Notes: generated by a model from the letters alone, not told the origin. A stretch of 58,315 bases of DNA from Pseudomonas sp. H9 (GCF_004353925.1 NZ_SMOK01000009.1:1-58315), one strand, 5' to 3'. Numbered from the stretch's first letter, positions 43,576 through 54,491 are shown. Made by a program: numbers and translations.

Positions 43576-45057
43576 ATGCAACTGATCTGGCTGCGCAGCG
43601 ACCTGCGTGTACACGACAATACCGCGCTGACTGCTGCCTGCGAGCAAGGGCCAACCCTGGCTGTCTGGCTGGTGAGCGCAAGCCAATGGCGCAGCCATGA
43701 TGACGCCCCATGCAAAATCGATTTCTGGTTACGCAACCTGAACGCCCTGAAGGCGCAACTTGCCACACTCAAAATTCCTCTGCTGATTCGAGAGGCCGAC
43801 ACCTGGGACCAGGCACCCGAGGTACTGATGCACATTTGCCGTGAGTATCAGGTGCAGGCACTGCACCTGAACGAAGAATACGGCGTCAACGAACAGCGCC
43901 GCGACCACGCCGTCAGCGATGCGCTGACGCAGGCAGGCATTGCCGTGCATTGCTACCTGGATCAGCTGCTGTTCAAACCGGGCAGCATCCTGACCCGCAG
44001 CGGGGGCTACTTTCAGGTTTTCAGTCAATTTCGCAAAGTGTGTTACGAGCGCTTGCACCTCGGCCTGCCAAGCCTGCAACGCACACCGGCCCCTCAGGCA
44101 TCGCTGGCCATTCGCAGCGACGAGATTCCCAGCCATGTGCCTGGTTTCGCGCCTCCCACCGACAGCCTGCGTGAGCTATGGCCGGCCGGTGAAGACGAGG
44201 CCCACGCGCGCCTGCAGCGCTTTATCGATGAAGCCGTGGATGACTATCAGCAGCAACGAGACATTCCTGCCACCGCGGGCACCAGCCAGCTCTCCCCCTA
44301 CCTCGCAGCAGGCGTGCTTTCCCCACGCCAGTGCCTGCACCGGGCCTTGGCGCACAACCATGGCGAGTTCGACAGTGGCAGCGCCGGGCTAGTTACCTGG
44401 ATCAACGAACTGCTCTGGCGGGAGTTCTACAAACACATACTCAACGGCTACCCGCGCGTATCGCAGCACCGCGCCTTCCGTCAGGAGACCGAGGCACTGC
44501 CCTGGCGCTACGCCCCTGAAGAGCTCAAAGCCTGGCAAGAGGGCCGAACCGGCTTTCCCATTATCGACGCGGCAATGCGTCAACTACTGGCCACTGGCTG
44601 GATGCACAATCGGCTACGGATGGTCGTGGCAATGTTCTTAACCAAGAACCTGCTGATTGACTGGCGTGAAGGCGAGCGCTTTTTCATGCGCCACCTGATA
44701 GATGGAGATCTGGCAGCCAACAACGGTGGCTGGCAGTGGAGCGCCTCCACCGGCACCGACGCCGTCCCCTATTTCAGGCTATTCAACCCAATAAGTCAGT
44801 CGCGACGCTTTGACGCCGAAGGCCGCTTTATCAAGACTTGGCTGCCAGAATTAGCGGCATTTGATAAAAAAACTGTTCACGGCCCTATGCCAACCGGAGA
44901 TCTTTTTGCTACAAGTAATTATCCACAACCTATTGTGGACCTCGGCAGCAGTCGCGAACGCGCCTTGATTGCCTTTAAGAATTTGTCCTCGCGGCAGCTT
45001 AAGGATTCGCCACTTGAACATCTTCACCGCCAAACGCATATGGATTACCGGGGCTAG
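43576..45057 (+). CDS. phrB: Deoxyribodipyrimidine photolyase (class I CPD)
   Basis: 493 residues. The N-terminal photolyase domain begins LIWLRSDLRVHDNTAL. FAD-binding residues lie in the C-terminal half: TGFPIIDAAMRQLLATGWMH (about 326-345), then FLTKNLLIDWREGERFFM and GGWQWSASTGTDAVPYFR, with the conserved tryptophans of the electron chain. It repairs cyclobutane pyrimidine dimers with blue light. GGGGA lies before ATG 43576, 44 nt after the regulator stop; it belongs to the light operon. The next gene starts inside its end. Confidence 0.94.
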   Translation: MQLIWLRSDLRVHDNTALTAACEQGPTLAVWLVSASQWRSHDDAPCKIDFWLRNLNALKAQLATLKIPLLIREADTWDQAPEVLMHICREYQVQALHLNEEYGVNEQRRDHAVSDALTQAGIAVHCYLDQLLFKPGSILTRSGGYFQVFSQFRKVCYERLHLGLPSLQRTPAPQASLAIRSDEIPSHVPGFAPPTDSLRELWPAGEDEAHARLQRFIDEAVDDYQQQRDIPATAGTSQLSPYLAAGVLSPRQCLHRALAHNHGEFDSGSAGLVTWINELLWREFYKHILNGYPRVSQHRAFRQETEALPWRYAPEELKAWQEGRTGFPIIDAAMRQLLATGWMHNRLRMVVAMFLTKNLLIDWREGERFFMRHLIDGDLAANNGGWQWSASTGTDAVPYFRLFNPISQSRRFDAEGRFIKTWLPELAAFDKKTVHGPMPTGDLFATSNYPQPIVDLGSSRERALIAFKNLSSRQLKDSPLEHLHRQTHMDYRG

Positions 45058-45718
45058 CAGCGGTCTAGGGTTGGCGTTTGTTGAACAATTGCTGGAGCAA
45101 GGCGCACTGGTAACCGCCAGCGGCCGAAACTGTGATGCACTTCTCAGTCTGTACCAGCAATATCACCCAAGATTAAAAGTGCTCGACGGTGATCTGACCG
45201 ATCCACTGCAAGCAGTGGAAGCAGCCAGACAAGTCACAGAACATTGGGGCGCAATTGACTACCTGATCATAAATGCCGGGGCATGTGACTACCTGCCATC
45301 CGATTCGTCGGCCAGCGCTGTTTTTGAAGGTATTGCCCGCACTAATCTCAGCATTTCACGCAACTGCCTTGAAACTGCCATACCGCTCTTGCAGCGCGGT
45401 AGTTCACCGCAAGTACTTGCAGTGCTCAGTCGCTATTCTTCGCTGCAATTGTTCAAGCCCAATCAGCCGGAGACGGCGGACAACAGCCTGATGAAGCTGT
45501 TCGAATACCAGCGCGCCACACTCGCTACCGATGCAATCGACCTGACGATTGTTGCCCCTCAGCGCCTGAACGACCCGCTCGTGCAGGAAACGGTCATTCT
45601 GGAGTACTGGAGCGCACACACTGCGGCAGAGGTCATTCTCGATCACCTGCCTGCACGCCCTCCCCACCTGCTACTCGAGGCGATGCACCTGAACTTGCTC
45701 TGGCCTTTGCCCAGTTGA
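45014..45718 (+). CDS. SDR-fold protein with degenerate catalytic site, light operon
   Basis: 234 residues from a TTG start at 45014; AAGGA lies 8 nt upstream, within the end of phrB (44-nt overlap). The cofactor motif is WITGASSGLGLAFVEQLLEQ. The usual Tyr-x3-Lys catalytic pair is absent: counting back from the IVAP strand, the expected Tyr and Lys positions are Gln and Ala, in NQPETADNSLMKLFEYQ. The Ser position (VLSRYSS) may be kept. So it may bind NAD(P) without oxidoreductase activity. Codon use is more AT-rich than the neighbours. Light-regulated SDRs near phrB are reported for P. putida, but no activity is known to me. Confidence 0.78.
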   Translation: MNIFTAKRIWITGASSGLGLAFVEQLLEQGALVTASGRNCDALLSLYQQYHPRLKVLDGDLTDPLQAVEAARQVTEHWGAIDYLIINAGACDYLPSDSSASAVFEGIARTNLSISRNCLETAIPLLQRGSSPQVLAVLSRYSSLQLFKPNQPETADNSLMKLFEYQRATLATDAIDLTIVAPQRLNDPLVQETVILEYWSAHTAAEVILDHLPARPPHLLLEAMHLNLLWPLPS

Positions 45719-45755
45719 TCACCCGGCCCTGCAATCGATGCAGGGCCGGACAGGT

Positions 45756-46274
45756 TTACAACGGCATGCGGTAATGAATAGCGTAACTTTCTGCGCCGTC
45801 GTTAGGCGTTTGCAAACCGGCATTGGAATAATGGATGGCACGTACGCCGACTTCATGCCCACCGGCAAAACGCAGACCGAAACCAATCCGGTCTTCAAAT
45901 TGGAAAGATGATCCCAAGTCGTTGTCTTCAAGCTCGGTGCTAGAAAACGCCGCGACTCCGATACCCGCCTCGATATAGGGCTTGACCGACTCTCCGGCAA
46001 ATTCGTAGACAAATACCGGAGCAAAGGAAAGGCTGTGGTTACTTGCCGTATCGTCACCGTCCCAATAGGTGTAACCCGCATCCCAATAACCGGTAAGCCG
46101 GCCGGTGCTAGTTTGCCACCAACTGACATCCCAGTTTGATTGCAAACCTAAACGATAGGTCATGGTCGAGTCACTGGTCTGACCGACAGAAAAAGAGACA
46201 TCGGCTGCTTGAGTTGCGAAAGATTGCCCCAGGGTCACGGCTGCAACAGCAGCCAAACAAAGCAGTTTCTTCAT
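45756..46274 (-). CDS. pagL: Lipid A 3-O-deacylase (PagL)
   Basis: 172 residues with a signal peptide (cleaved near FATQA/A). The mature part is a small beta-barrel, with the PagL active-site His-x-Ser in RAIHYSNAGLQ (about 151-161). The end YAIHYRMPL is aromatic, as expected for an outer-membrane protein. It removes the 3-O acyl chain from lipid A in the outer leaflet. Monocistronic, convergent with the light operon, upstream of murI on the same strand but 114 nt apart. Confidence 0.87.
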   Translation of the reverse strand: MKKLLCLAAVAAVTLGQSFATQAADVSFSVGQTSDSTMTYRLGLQSNWDVSWWQTSTGRLTGYWDAGYTYWDGDDTASNHSLSFAPVFVYEFAGESVKPYIEAGIGVAAFSSTELEDNDLGSSFQFEDRIGFGLRFAGGHEVGVRAIHYSNAGLQTPNDGAESYAIHYRMPL

Positions 46275-46388
46275 GAGAAACGTCCTTTTTCCTAATGCTA
46301 ATGTTGGTTCTTCTGCCTCATTGGACAGAATTATAGAAATCTGTGCAACCGTGTAAGTTCATCAGGATGTGCGTGTTTATTACACGGA

Positions 46389-47189
46389 CTACTCTGTGAA
46401 GCTTCGCACACTGTCAGATTTATTCCACAACATTGGAAGTATCTTTCGCAAATGATCGGGACTGGCACTCGTCCAAAATTGTGCTTCGCGTGCTGGGCCA
46501 GAAGACAGTAGATCGCGCTCACTCAACAGCCGTTGCAACTGCCGGGCGACCGCTGCGCCGGTATCAATGATGGCGATCGACGGCGGCACCATTTGTGCCA
46601 ACAGCGGCTTGAGGAAAGGGTAATGCGTGCAGCCCAGAATCAAGGTGTCACAACCGGCGTCCAGCAGAGGCTTCACATACCCCTCAAGCAACGCTTGCAG
46701 GGTCGGACTGCCCAGATCACCCGCTTCGATGCACTCGACAAGCCCAGGACACGGCTGCGTCACGACGCTGACGTCGCTGGCAAAACGGTCGAGCAACGCC
46801 GCGAATTTGGCACTCTGCAGTGTACCGGTGGTCGCCAGTACGCCGACCACGCCACTGCGTGTCGCAGCAGCAGCCGGCTTTACCGCAGGCTCCATGCCGA
46901 CCAGGGGCCACTCCGGATACTGTTCACGCAGATCAGCAACCGCTGCGACCGTTGCAGTGTTGCACGCCAGCACCATGGCCTTGGCGCCTTGCTCACGGAA
47001 AAACTCGGCAACCTGGCGGCAACGCTGACGGATGAACGCTGGGGTTTTCTCGCCGTAGGGGATATGCCCGCAGTCGCCGAAATACAGCAGCGATTCATTG
47101 GGCAACAAGCGCTGAATCTCTGCCAACACCGACAAACCACCCACGCCGGAATCAAACACGCCGATCGGCGCTGCCGCGCGATCAGTCAT
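46389..47189 (-). CDS. murI: Glutamate racemase
   Basis: 266 residues. The catalytic cysteines are in VLACNTATV (about 70-78) and ILGCTHYPF (about 181-189), and the N-terminus has [15 protein letters not shown]. Makes D-glutamate for peptidoglycan. I chose ATG 47189 ([12 protein letters not shown]); a longer frame overlaps the upstream gene. The start lies 8 nt inside the end of the moeB-like gene, so the two are coupled. Last gene of the hemA-prfA-prmC-moeB-murI string. Confidence 0.93.
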   Translation of the reverse strand: MTDRAAAPIGVFDSGVGGLSVLAEIQRLLPNESLLYFGDCGHIPYGEKTPAFIRQRCRQVAEFFREQGAKAMVLACNTATVAAVADLREQYPEWPLVGMEPAVKPAAAATRSGVVGVLATTGTLQSAKFAALLDRFASDVSVVTQPCPGLVECIEAGDLGSPTLQALLEGYVKPLLDAGCDTLILGCTHYPFLKPLLAQMVPPSIAIIDTGAAVARQLQRLLSERDLLSSGPAREAQFWTSASPDHLRKILPMLWNKSDSVRSFTE

Positions 47190-47937
47190 CCCGCCCTCCA
47201 CAGACGTCGCAGCCTGGGTCACGCTTGACGCGCAATTCTCGAAAGCGGCTGCCCAACGCATCAATCAGCAACAAGCGCCCGACCAGTGGCTCACCAAAGC
47301 CGGCCAGCAACTTAAGCGCTTCCAGTGCCTGCAAGCTGCCCACCAAACCCACCAGAGGCCCGACAACACCTGCTTCGCTGCAGGTCAGCTCGGCTTCACT
47401 GCCATGACCATACAGGCAGTGGTAACACGGACTTTCCGGCCGACGCGGATCAAACACTGACAACTGCCCTTCCAGGCGGATCGCCGCACCACTGACCAAG
47501 GGTTTGCCCAGCGCCACGCAAGCGGCATTGACCGCCTCGCGGGTGGCGAAATTGTCAGTACAGTCGAGCACCAAATCCACCGCCTGCACAGCGGCAGCCA
47601 GGGAGTCTTCATCCAGGGCACTGCGGTGGGCCAGCAAGCGAACCTCAGGGTTGATCGCCTGCAAGCGAGCCAATGCCGAGTCGACCTTGCTCAGGCCAAC
47701 TGAAGCGGTGTCATGCAACACCTGTCGCTGCAGGTTGGTCAGGTCGACGGTATCGAAGTCTGCCAGATGCAACTCACCCACCCCAGCTGCCGCCAGGTAC
47801 AAGGCTACCGGCGAACCGAGGCCACCAAGCCCGACGATCAATACGCGGCTGTCTTTGAGCCGCAGTTGACCATCGATATCGACCTGAGCCAGCAGAATCT
47901 GCCGGCTGTAGCGCAACAGTTCCTGATCACTTAGCAC
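47182..47937 (-). CDS. moeB: MoeB/ThiF-type E1-like adenylyltransferase
   Basis: 251 residues, GTG start. The ATP motif is [20 protein letters not shown], the zinc cysteines CYHCLYG and CDVCGG, and Arg/Asp residues of adenylation ([11 protein letters not shown]). No C-terminal rhodanese domain. It activates the C-terminal Gly-Gly of MoaD (or ThiS) by adenylation. Overlaps prmC by 7 nt and murI by 8 nt. MoeB and ThiF are hard to tell apart; moeB fits the place beside prmC. Confidence 0.88.
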   Translation of the reverse strand: MLSDQELLRYSRQILLAQVDIDGQLRLKDSRVLIVGLGGLGSPVALYLAAAGVGELHLADFDTVDLTNLQRQVLHDTASVGLSKVDSALARLQAINPEVRLLAHRSALDEDSLAAAVQAVDLVLDCTDNFATREAVNAACVALGKPLVSGAAIRLEGQLSVFDPRRPESPCYHCLYGHGSEAELTCSEAGVVGPLVGLVGSLQALEALKLLAGFGEPLVGRLLLIDALGSRFRELRVKRDPGCDVCGGRDD

Positions 47938-48761
47938 GGCAGTCGCCCCAGGCTGATACGTTCATGACCACCCAGATCGATGCGGCTCTCGACCTGCTCG
48001 AAAGCGCTCTGCGTCAGCAATGCCCGCACTGCTTCAGCCTGATCATAGCCATGCTCAAGCAGCAACCAGCCGCCGGGCTGTAGATGCTCAGGTGCCTGGC
48101 GGATGATAGTACGCAGGTCGTCGAGACCATCGGCACCGGCCACCAAGGCGCTGCTGGGCTCAAAGCGCACATCACCGGCCACCAGGTGAGGGTCTTCGGC
48201 GGCGATGTACGGCGGATTACTGATAATCAGCTCGTAACGCTCGCCCTTGAGCGAATCGAACCAGTGACTGCTGCGCACCTGAACGTTTTCCAGTTGCAGG
48301 CGCTGGCGATTGCGCTCGGCCAAGGCTACCGCTTCAAGCACGCGATCCACCGCCATGACCTGCCACTGGGGCCGCTCACTGGCCAACGCCAAGGCGATCG
48401 CTCCGGTTCCGGTGCCCAGGTCCAGCACGCGGGCCGGGCCGGGCTGCAATAATTCCAGGGCAGTTTCAACCAGCAGCTCCGTGTCCGGGCGCGGAATCAG
48501 TGTATGCGGTGCCACTTCCAGGTCCAGCTTCCAGAAACCTTGCTGCCCCAGAATGTAGGCCACCGGTTCACCGCTACGGCGCCGTTGCAGGTACTCGGCG
48601 AAGACCAACGCCGCCTCGCTGCTGACAATGCGCTCAGGCCAGGTGTGCAGGTAACTGCGCGACTTACCGATGGCGGCCGCCAGAAGCAGCTCCACGTCCA
48701 GGCGTGCCGTGGGCGAATCCGGTAGCTCCGCAGCGCGAAGCAGGCTGGCGATAATCGTCAT
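47931..48761 (-). CDS. prmC: Release factor glutamine methyltransferase
   Basis: 276 residues. SAM motif VLDLGTGTGAIALALA (about 115-130) and the N-P-P-Y motif ISNPPYIAAEDP (about 183-194). It methylates the Gln of the GGQ motif in release factors 1 and 2. The gene directly follows prfA with no gap, an arrangement conserved in gamma-proteobacteria. The start codon touches the prfA stop, so translation is likely linked. Confidence 0.94.
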   Translation of the reverse strand: MTIIASLLRAAELPDSPTARLDVELLLAAAIGKSRSYLHTWPERIVSSEAALVFAEYLQRRRSGEPVAYILGQQGFWKLDLEVAPHTLIPRPDTELLVETALELLQPGPARVLDLGTGTGAIALALASERPQWQVMAVDRVLEAVALAERNRQRLQLENVQVRSSHWFDSLKGERYELIISNPPYIAAEDPHLVAGDVRFEPSSALVAGADGLDDLRTIIRQAPEHLQPGGWLLLEHGYDQAEAVRALLTQSAFEQVESRIDLGGHERISLGRLPC

Positions 48762-49844
48762 TTACTCACCCAGTGCAGCCAGTTGGTCAGCCTGATACTC
48801 GGCCAGCAGCGGCTCGATCACCGCATCGACACCACCGGCCAGCACATCATCCAGGGAATACAAGGTCAGGTTGATACGGTGATCGGTCACCCGCCCCTGT
48901 GGATAGTTGTAGGTGCGAATCCGCTCGGAGCGGTCACCCGACCCCACCAGCAGCTTGCGCTCGCTGGCCATTGCATTCTGCGCGGCACTGGTTTGCATGT
49001 CGTTAAGCTTGGCCGACAGCCAGGACATCGCCCGGGCGCGGTTCTTGTGCTGGGAACGCTCTTCCTGGCACTCCACCACGATACCGGTAGGCAAGTGGGT
49101 AATGCGGATGGCCGAGTCGGTTTTGTTGACGTGCTGACCACCGGCACCAGAGGCACGGTAAGTATCCACACGCAGGTCTGCCGGGTTGATCTCGATGGCC
49201 ACCTGTTCATCAGGCTCGGGCAGTACCGCAACAGTACAGGCCGAGGTATGGATACGCCCCTGCGATTCGGTTTCCGGCACGCGCTGGACACGGTGGGCGC
49301 CCGACTCGAACTTCAGCTTGCCATAGACATGATCACCCTCGACCCGGGCGATGATCTCCTTGTAGCCGCCATGCTCACCTTCGTTTTCCGAGAGGATTTC
49401 CAGGCGCCAGCCGCGTCGCTCGGCATAACGCGAGTACATGCGAAACAGGTCGCCGGAGAAAATCGCTGCCTCGTCACCACCGGTGCCGGCACGGATCTCC
49501 AGGAACACGTTACGCCCGTCGTTGGGATCTTTCGGCAGCAGCATGCGCTGCAGCTGGTTCTCCATCTCGGCCAACTGTTCTTTGGCTTCGCGCACTTCCT
49601 CGACGGCCATTTCGCGCAGATCAGGATCGCTGTCTTTGAGCAGCGCCTGGGCGCCTGCCAGGTCGTCCTGCACTTTGCGCCACTGGGCGTAAGCCGCAGC
49701 AACGGGCTCGACCTCGGCATATTCACGGGAATAGGCACGGAAGCGAGTCTGGTCGGAAATGACTTCGGCATCCCCCAAAAGGGCGGTCAATTCCTCGAAT
49801 CGGTCCTGGAGGGTGTCCAGCTTATTGAGCAGCGACGCTTTCAT
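48762..49844 (-). CDS. prfA: Peptide chain release factor 1
   Basis: 360 residues. The GGQ peptide-release motif is in [18 protein letters not shown] (about 227-244). The stop-codon recognition PxT-type region is [19 protein letters not shown]. It reads UAA and UAG. It overlaps hemA by 4 nt (ATGA), so it is translationally coupled to it, and its Gln is a target of the next gene product. Confidence 0.96.
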   Translation of the reverse strand: MKASLLNKLDTLQDRFEELTALLGDAEVISDQTRFRAYSREYAEVEPVAAAYAQWRKVQDDLAGAQALLKDSDPDLREMAVEEVREAKEQLAEMENQLQRMLLPKDPNDGRNVFLEIRAGTGGDEAAIFSGDLFRMYSRYAERRGWRLEILSENEGEHGGYKEIIARVEGDHVYGKLKFESGAHRVQRVPETESQGRIHTSACTVAVLPEPDEQVAIEINPADLRVDTYRASGAGGQHVNKTDSAIRITHLPTGIVVECQEERSQHKNRARAMSWLSAKLNDMQTSAAQNAMASERKLLVGSGDRSERIRTYNYPQGRVTDHRINLTLYSLDDVLAGGVDAVIEPLLAEYQADQLAALGE

Positions 49845-51118
49845 TGCGGGGTTTTATCCGTCGAACCCTCATTGAGGGCAAAGAGTTCCTGAGCCATGGC
49901 CAGCGCATCGAGGCGGCCTTCGGCAGAGAGCTTTTTCAGTTGCACACTGGGTGCGTGAAGCAATTTGTTGGTCAGCCCGCGAGCCAGTTGTACCAGCACC
50001 TCTTCAGCGCTATTACCGTTGGCCAGCAGCCGCTGGGCCTTTTGCAACTCTTCGTCGCGCAGGCGCTCGCTCTGTTGGCGATAGGCCTTGAGCACATCCA
50101 CCGCCGCCAGCTCACGCAGGCGCTGCATGAAGTCTTCGGCGCCTACCGACACCAACTCTTCAGCCGCCTGGGCTGCGCCCTGACGACTCTTGAGGTTTTC
50201 TGCCACGACATCGTGCAGGTCGTCGACGGTATAAAGGTACACGTCGTCCAACTCGCCGACCTCGGGCTCGATGTCCCGGGGTACGGCGATATCGACCATG
50301 AAAATCGGTTTGTGGCGGCGTTGCTTCAGCGCACTCTCCACAGCGCCCTTGCCGAGGATCGGCAACTGGCTGGCCGTGGAACTGATGACGATATCGCTGT
50401 TGACCAGTTCCTGCGGAATGTCAGCCAACAACACCGCATGAGCGCCAAATTGTTCAGCCAGGGTGCTGGCCCGCTCCAGCGTGCGGTTGGCCACCACAAT
50501 ACGCCGAACCCCCTGCTCGTGCAGGTGCCGCGCTACCAAGGTAATGGTTTCACCAGCGCCGATCAGCAAGGCCTGACTACGGCCCAGATCGCTGAAGATC
50601 TGCTTGGCCAGGCTGACCGCCGCAAACGCCACCGACACTGGGTTTTCGCCGATGGCAGTATCTGTGCGCACCTGCTTGGCGGCACTGAAGGTCGCCTGGA
50701 ACAGACGACCAAGCAGCGGGCCTATGGTGCCGGCTTCGCGCGCCACGGCGTAGGCAGACTTCATCTGCCCGAGGATCTGCGGCTCACCGAGCACCAGCGA
50801 GTCGAGCCCTGAGGCTACGCGCATCATGTGCCGAACCGCGTCGTGGTCTTCGTGGATGTAGGCACTGGCACGCAGCTCATCCAGGCTCAACTGATGATAC
50901 TCAGCCAGCCAGCGCAGAATGGACTCCGCTGCCAGGTGGTCCTGCTCTATATAGAGTTCACTGCGGTTACAGGTCGAAAGGATCGCCGCCTCACGGCTGG
51001 CGGTCAGTCGGCAGAGCTGCTGCAAGGCGTCTACCAGCTGCTCTGGGGTAAACGCCACGCGCTCGCGTACGTCTACCGAGGCAGTCTTATGGTTGATACC
51101 GAGGGCAAGAAAGGCCAT
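49841..51118 (-). CDS. hemA: Glutamyl-tRNA reductase
   Basis: 425 residues. The catalytic Cys is in [14 protein letters not shown] (about 45-58), with [20 protein letters not shown] at the start and [14 protein letters not shown] (about 110-123). NADPH domain: [20 protein letters not shown]. It makes glutamate-1-semialdehyde, the first step of tetrapyrrole synthesis. First gene of the string hemA-prfA-prmC-moeB-murI, divergent from the TPR lipoprotein gene over 176 nt. The next stop overlap couples prfA to it. Confidence 0.96.
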   Translation of the reverse strand: MAFLALGINHKTASVDVRERVAFTPEQLVDALQQLCRLTASREAAILSTCNRSELYIEQDHLAAESILRWLAEYHQLSLDELRASAYIHEDHDAVRHMMRVASGLDSLVLGEPQILGQMKSAYAVAREAGTIGPLLGRLFQATFSAAKQVRTDTAIGENPVSVAFAAVSLAKQIFSDLGRSQALLIGAGETITLVARHLHEQGVRRIVVANRTLERASTLAEQFGAHAVLLADIPQELVNSDIVISSTASQLPILGKGAVESALKQRRHKPIFMVDIAVPRDIEPEVGELDDVYLYTVDDLHDVVAENLKSRQGAAQAAEELVSVGAEDFMQRLRELAAVDVLKAYRQQSERLRDEELQKAQRLLANGNSAEEVLVQLARGLTNKLLHAPSVQLKKLSAEGRLDALAMAQELFALNEGSTDKTPQ

Positions 51119-51294
51119 GCAAGATCGCTGATTATGACGAGAAGCCGATAATTGTCCTACTTCACAGGTTTCAGAACAACCACCGCTCGCTATTGTCTCT
51201 ATAGTCTTCCTCTACCGAGACCTTCGCTTATGGGTTTGCCCCGGCGCTTGTGTCATGATGATCCGACCGCTGGTAAGCCGCCCAAATCCTGATT

Positions 51295-53022
51295 ATGAAT
51301 AGATCCTACGCGTTGTTCCTTGCCTTGGCCCTGCTCCAGGGCTGCCAGACCTTGGCCCCCGACTCAACGGATGCCCAGACGCCTGCGCTCGATGCTGCAC
51401 AAAAGCAGCCGGAAAAGCCTGTGGTCTATGGATCATTCAGCCAGGAAACCGTGTTCAACCTGTTGAGCGCTGAACTGGCCGGCCAGCGCAACCGCTTCGA
51501 TATCGCCCTGGACAACTACGTCACCGAGGCGATCAAAACCCAGGATGCCGGCGTTTCCGAACGTGCCTACCGCATTGCCGAGTACCTGGGCGCCGATCAA
51601 CCGGCCCTGGACACCGCGCTGATCTGGGCAAAGAACGACCCCGACAACCTCGACGCCCAGCGCGCTGCGGCCATCCAGCTGGCTCGCGGTGGCCGCTACG
51701 ATGAGTCGATGGTCTACATGGAGAAAGTGCTCCAGGGTAAGGGCGACACCCATTTCGATTTCCTTGCCCTGTCGGCCGCCGAAACCGACCAGGACACCCG
51801 CGACGGCTTACAGAAGAGCTTCGATCGACTGCTGAAGAAGTACCCGAACAACAACCAGCTGGTGTTCGGCAAAGCGCTGCTCCTGCAGCAGGATGGCGAT
51901 GCCAACGCCGCGTTGACGCTACTGGAACAGCATCCGCCTGAAGAAGGCGAAATTGCCCCGGTGCTGTTGCGCGCTCGCTTGTTGCAAAGCGTCGGCCGCG
52001 GCGAAGAAGCCCTGCCCCTATTACAGAAAACCATCCGCCAGAACCCGGACGACAAGCGCCTGCGCTTGACCTACGCCCGCACCCTGGTGGAGCAAGATCG
52101 TCTCGACGAGGCCAAAATCGAGTTTTCCACCTTGCTTGAGCAGTACCCGGATGACGACGAACTGCGTTATTCCCTGGCGCTGATCTGCCTGGAAACCAAG
52201 AACTGGGACGAAGCGACCGGTTACCTGCAGGAACTCATCGAGCGTGACAGCCACGTCGACGCCGCGCACCTGAACCTGGGCCGCATTCTTGAAGAACGCA
52301 ACCAGCCACAGGCAGCCCTGGAGGAATACGCCCTGGTCGGCCCGGGCAATGAATACCTGCCTGCACAATTGCGCCAGGCCGATATCCTCGTTGCCAATGG
52401 CCGCAGCGCCGAAGCCTCCCGGCGCCTGGCGCTGGCCCGCGACACTCAGCCCGACTACGCCATTCAGCTGTACCTGATCGAAGCCGAAGCGCTGAGCAAC
52501 AACGATAAAGATGCGCAAGCCCTGCAAGTGCTGGAGCAGGCCCTCAAGCAATACCCCGACGACAACAACCTGCTGTACACCCGTGCCATGCTTGCCGAAA
52601 AGCGCAATGACCTGGCCCAGATGGAAAAAGATCTGCGCAGCATCATCGCCCGCGAGCCGGAAAACGCCATGGCCCTCAACGCCCTGGGCTACACCCTGGC
52701 CGACCGCACCACGCGCTATGCCGAAGCCAAGGATCTGATCGAAAGGGCTCACCAGATCAACCCCGACGACCCTGCCGTGCTCGACAGCCTGGGCTGGGTG
52801 AACTTCCGCCTGGGTAATCTCGACGAAGCTGAGCGCCTGCTGCGCCAGGCCCTGGAGCGCTTCCCCGACCATGAAGTCGCCGCTCACCTGGGCGAAGTGC
52901 TGTGGGCCAATGGCAAGCGCCGCGAGGCCCGCCAGATCTGGGCCAAGGCCATCGAAGCGCAACCTGACAGCCCCATCCTGCGCAACACCGTATTGCGCCT
53001 GACCGGATCCGAGACTCTTTAA
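51295..53022 (+). CDS. TPR-repeat lipoprotein upstream of lolB
   Basis: 575 residues. A signal peptide with a lipobox (LLQGC, lipid Cys about 17) precedes about 12-14 TPR-like helical pairs, for example [22 protein letters not shown] (a typical TPR) and [20 protein letters not shown]. It is probably anchored in the outer membrane and works as a scaffold. It is always next to lolB in Pseudomonas and near prs. There is no strong ribosome site before ATG 51295. The 4-nt gap to lolB suggests one transcript. Confidence 0.88.
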   Translation: MNRSYALFLALALLQGCQTLAPDSTDAQTPALDAAQKQPEKPVVYGSFSQETVFNLLSAELAGQRNRFDIALDNYVTEAIKTQDAGVSERAYRIAEYLGADQPALDTALIWAKNDPDNLDAQRAAAIQLARGGRYDESMVYMEKVLQGKGDTHFDFLALSAAETDQDTRDGLQKSFDRLLKKYPNNNQLVFGKALLLQQDGDANAALTLLEQHPPEEGEIAPVLLRARLLQSVGRGEEALPLLQKTIRQNPDDKRLRLTYARTLVEQDRLDEAKIEFSTLLEQYPDDDELRYSLALICLETKNWDEATGYLQELIERDSHVDAAHLNLGRILEERNQPQAALEEYALVGPGNEYLPAQLRQADILVANGRSAEASRRLALARDTQPDYAIQLYLIEAEALSNNDKDAQALQVLEQALKQYPDDNNLLYTRAMLAEKRNDLAQMEKDLRSIIAREPENAMALNALGYTLADRTTRYAEAKDLIERAHQINPDDPAVLDSLGWVNFRLGNLDEAERLLRQALERFPDHEVAAHLGEVLWANGKRREARQIWAKAIEAQPDSPILRNTVLRLTGSETL

Positions 53023-53026
53023 GCCT

Positions 53027-53644
53027 ATGTTTTTGCGCCACTGCATCACCTTCACCCTGATCGCCCTGCTTGCCGGTTGCGCCGGCTTTGGCTCCCGTGA
53101 AGCCCTTCAGGGCGAGGGCAGCCCACAACTGTGGCGGGCACACAAACAACAGTTGAGCAGCCTTGATGGCTGGCAGATCAACGGCAAAGTAGGAATCCGC
53201 GCCCCTAAAGATTCGGGCAGCGGCACGCTCTTCTGGCTGCAACGTCAGGACTACTACGATATTCGCCTGGCCGGGCCGTTGGGCCGTGGCGCTGCTCGCC
53301 TGACCGGTCGCCCGGGAGGTGTCGTGCTGGAGGTCGCCAATCAGGGCCGCTACGAGGCGAAAAACCCCGAAGCCCTGCTGGAAGAGCAACTGGGCTGGGA
53401 GTTGCCGGTTTCGCATCTGGTCTGGTGGGTCCGCGGCCTGCCGGCCCCCGACAGCAAGAGCCAACTGACCCTGGGCAGCGACAGCCGCCTGGCCAGCCTC
53501 AAGCAAGATGGCTGGGACGTACAGTACTTGAGTTATACCGAGCAGAATGGCTATTGGTTGCCGGAACGTCTGAAACTGCACGGGCAGAACATTGACGTGA
53601 CCCTGGTGGTCAAAGACTGGCAGCCACGCCAGCTGGGGCACTGA
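53027..53644 (+). CDS. lolB: Outer-membrane lipoprotein localisation factor LolB
   Basis: 205 residues with a lipobox (LLAGC, lipid Cys about 17). LolB features include [20 protein letters not shown] and [20 protein letters not shown], then [10 protein letters not shown]. It receives lipoproteins from LolA and inserts them in the outer membrane. Begins 4 nt after the TPR gene; ispE starts 1 nt after its stop, so the three are co-transcribed. Confidence 0.93.
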   Translation: MFLRHCITFTLIALLAGCAGFGSREALQGEGSPQLWRAHKQQLSSLDGWQINGKVGIRAPKDSGSGTLFWLQRQDYYDIRLAGPLGRGAARLTGRPGGVVLEVANQGRYEAKNPEALLEEQLGWELPVSHLVWWVRGLPAPDSKSQLTLGSDSRLASLKQDGWDVQYLSYTEQNGYWLPERLKLHGQNIDVTLVVKDWQPRQLGH

Positions 53645-53645
53645 G

Positions 53646-54491
53646 ATGAGTACGTTGACCCTGCCGGCTCCAGCCAAACTCAATTTGATGCTGCATATTC
53701 TCGGCCGCCGCGCAGACGGCTACCACCTGCTGGAAACCTTGTTCCAGTTTCTCGACTACGGCGACGAGCTGTCTTTCGCCGTACGCCAAGACGGTGAAAT
53801 CCGCCTGCATACCGAGATCGAAAGCGTCCCCCATGACAGCAACCTGATCGTCAAAGCCGCCCGCAAACTGCAAGCCCTGACCGGCTGCAAGCAAGGCGCC
53901 GACATCTGGTTGAAGAAAGTCTTGCCCATGGGTGGCGGCATTGGCGGCGGCAGTTCGGATGCCGCCACTACCCTGCTCGGCCTTAACCATCTGTGGCAAC
54001 TGGGCTGCAGCGAAGACCAACTGGCTGAGCTGGGCTTGAGCCTGGGCGCAGACGTCCCGGTGTTCGTTCGCGGCCATGCGGCATTTGCCGAGGGCGTAGG
54101 CGAAATCCTCACCCCGGCAGACCCCGAAGAACCCTGGTATGTCGTGCTGGTCCCGCAAGTATCTGTTAGTACAGCAGAAATTTTTTCGCATCCGCAGTTG
54201 ACACGTGATTCTTTGCCCCTTAAGATGCGCCCCGTTCCCAAGGGAAACAGTCGAAATGACTGCCAACCGGTAGTAGAGCAGAGTTACCCAGAAGTACGTA
54301 ACTCACTGAATTTGCTAAACAAATTCACTGACGCTAGGCTAACCGGAACTGGAAGTTGTGTGTTTGGGGCCTTCCCAAGCAAAGCTGAAGCTGATAAAGT
54401 TTTGGCCCTTCTTGCAGATACCCAATCAGGGTTTGTAGCAAAAGGAAGCAACATCTCGATGTTGCATCGCAAGCTGCAAAGTCTGCTCTAG
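53646..54491 (+). CDS. ispE: 4-diphosphocytidyl-2-C-methyl-D-erythritol kinase
   Basis: 281 residues. A GHMP kinase: [20 protein letters not shown] at the start, the ATP motif [18 protein letters not shown] (about 94-111), and [12 protein letters not shown] near the C-terminus. It phosphorylates CDP-methylerythritol in the MEP isoprenoid pathway. From about 54160 the codon use shifts from GC-rich to AT-rich (AGG, CTA, GTA, AAA, AGT are frequent), although the protein stays family-like. A consensus sigma-70 promoter lies inside this part. The tRNA-Gln and prs follow. Confidence 0.94.
   Translation: MSTLTLPAPAKLNLMLHILGRRADGYHLLETLFQFLDYGDELSFAVRQDGEIRLHTEIESVPHDSNLIVKAARKLQALTGCKQGADIWLKKVLPMGGGIGGGSSDAATTLLGLNHLWQLGCSEDQLAELGLSLGADVPVFVRGHAAFAEGVGEILTPADPEEPWYVVLVPQVSVSTAEIFSHPQLTRDSLPLKMRPVPKGNSRNDCQPVVEQSYPEVRNSLNLLNKFTDARLTGTGSCVFGAFPSKAEADKVLALLADTQSGFVAKGSNISMLHRKLQSLL
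54198..54226 (+). promoter_or_regulatory. Strong sigma-70 promoter inside ispE
   Basis: TTGACA (54198-54203), 17 nt, TAAGAT (54221-54226). This is a near-perfect promoter, 300 nt upstream of tRNA-Gln. It would transcribe tRNA-Gln and prs independently of ispE. Confidence 0.7.

Noticed and set aside
49844..50812. 322-residue open frame opposite hemA
   Set aside because: Antisense shadow; hemA is unmistakable on the minus strand.
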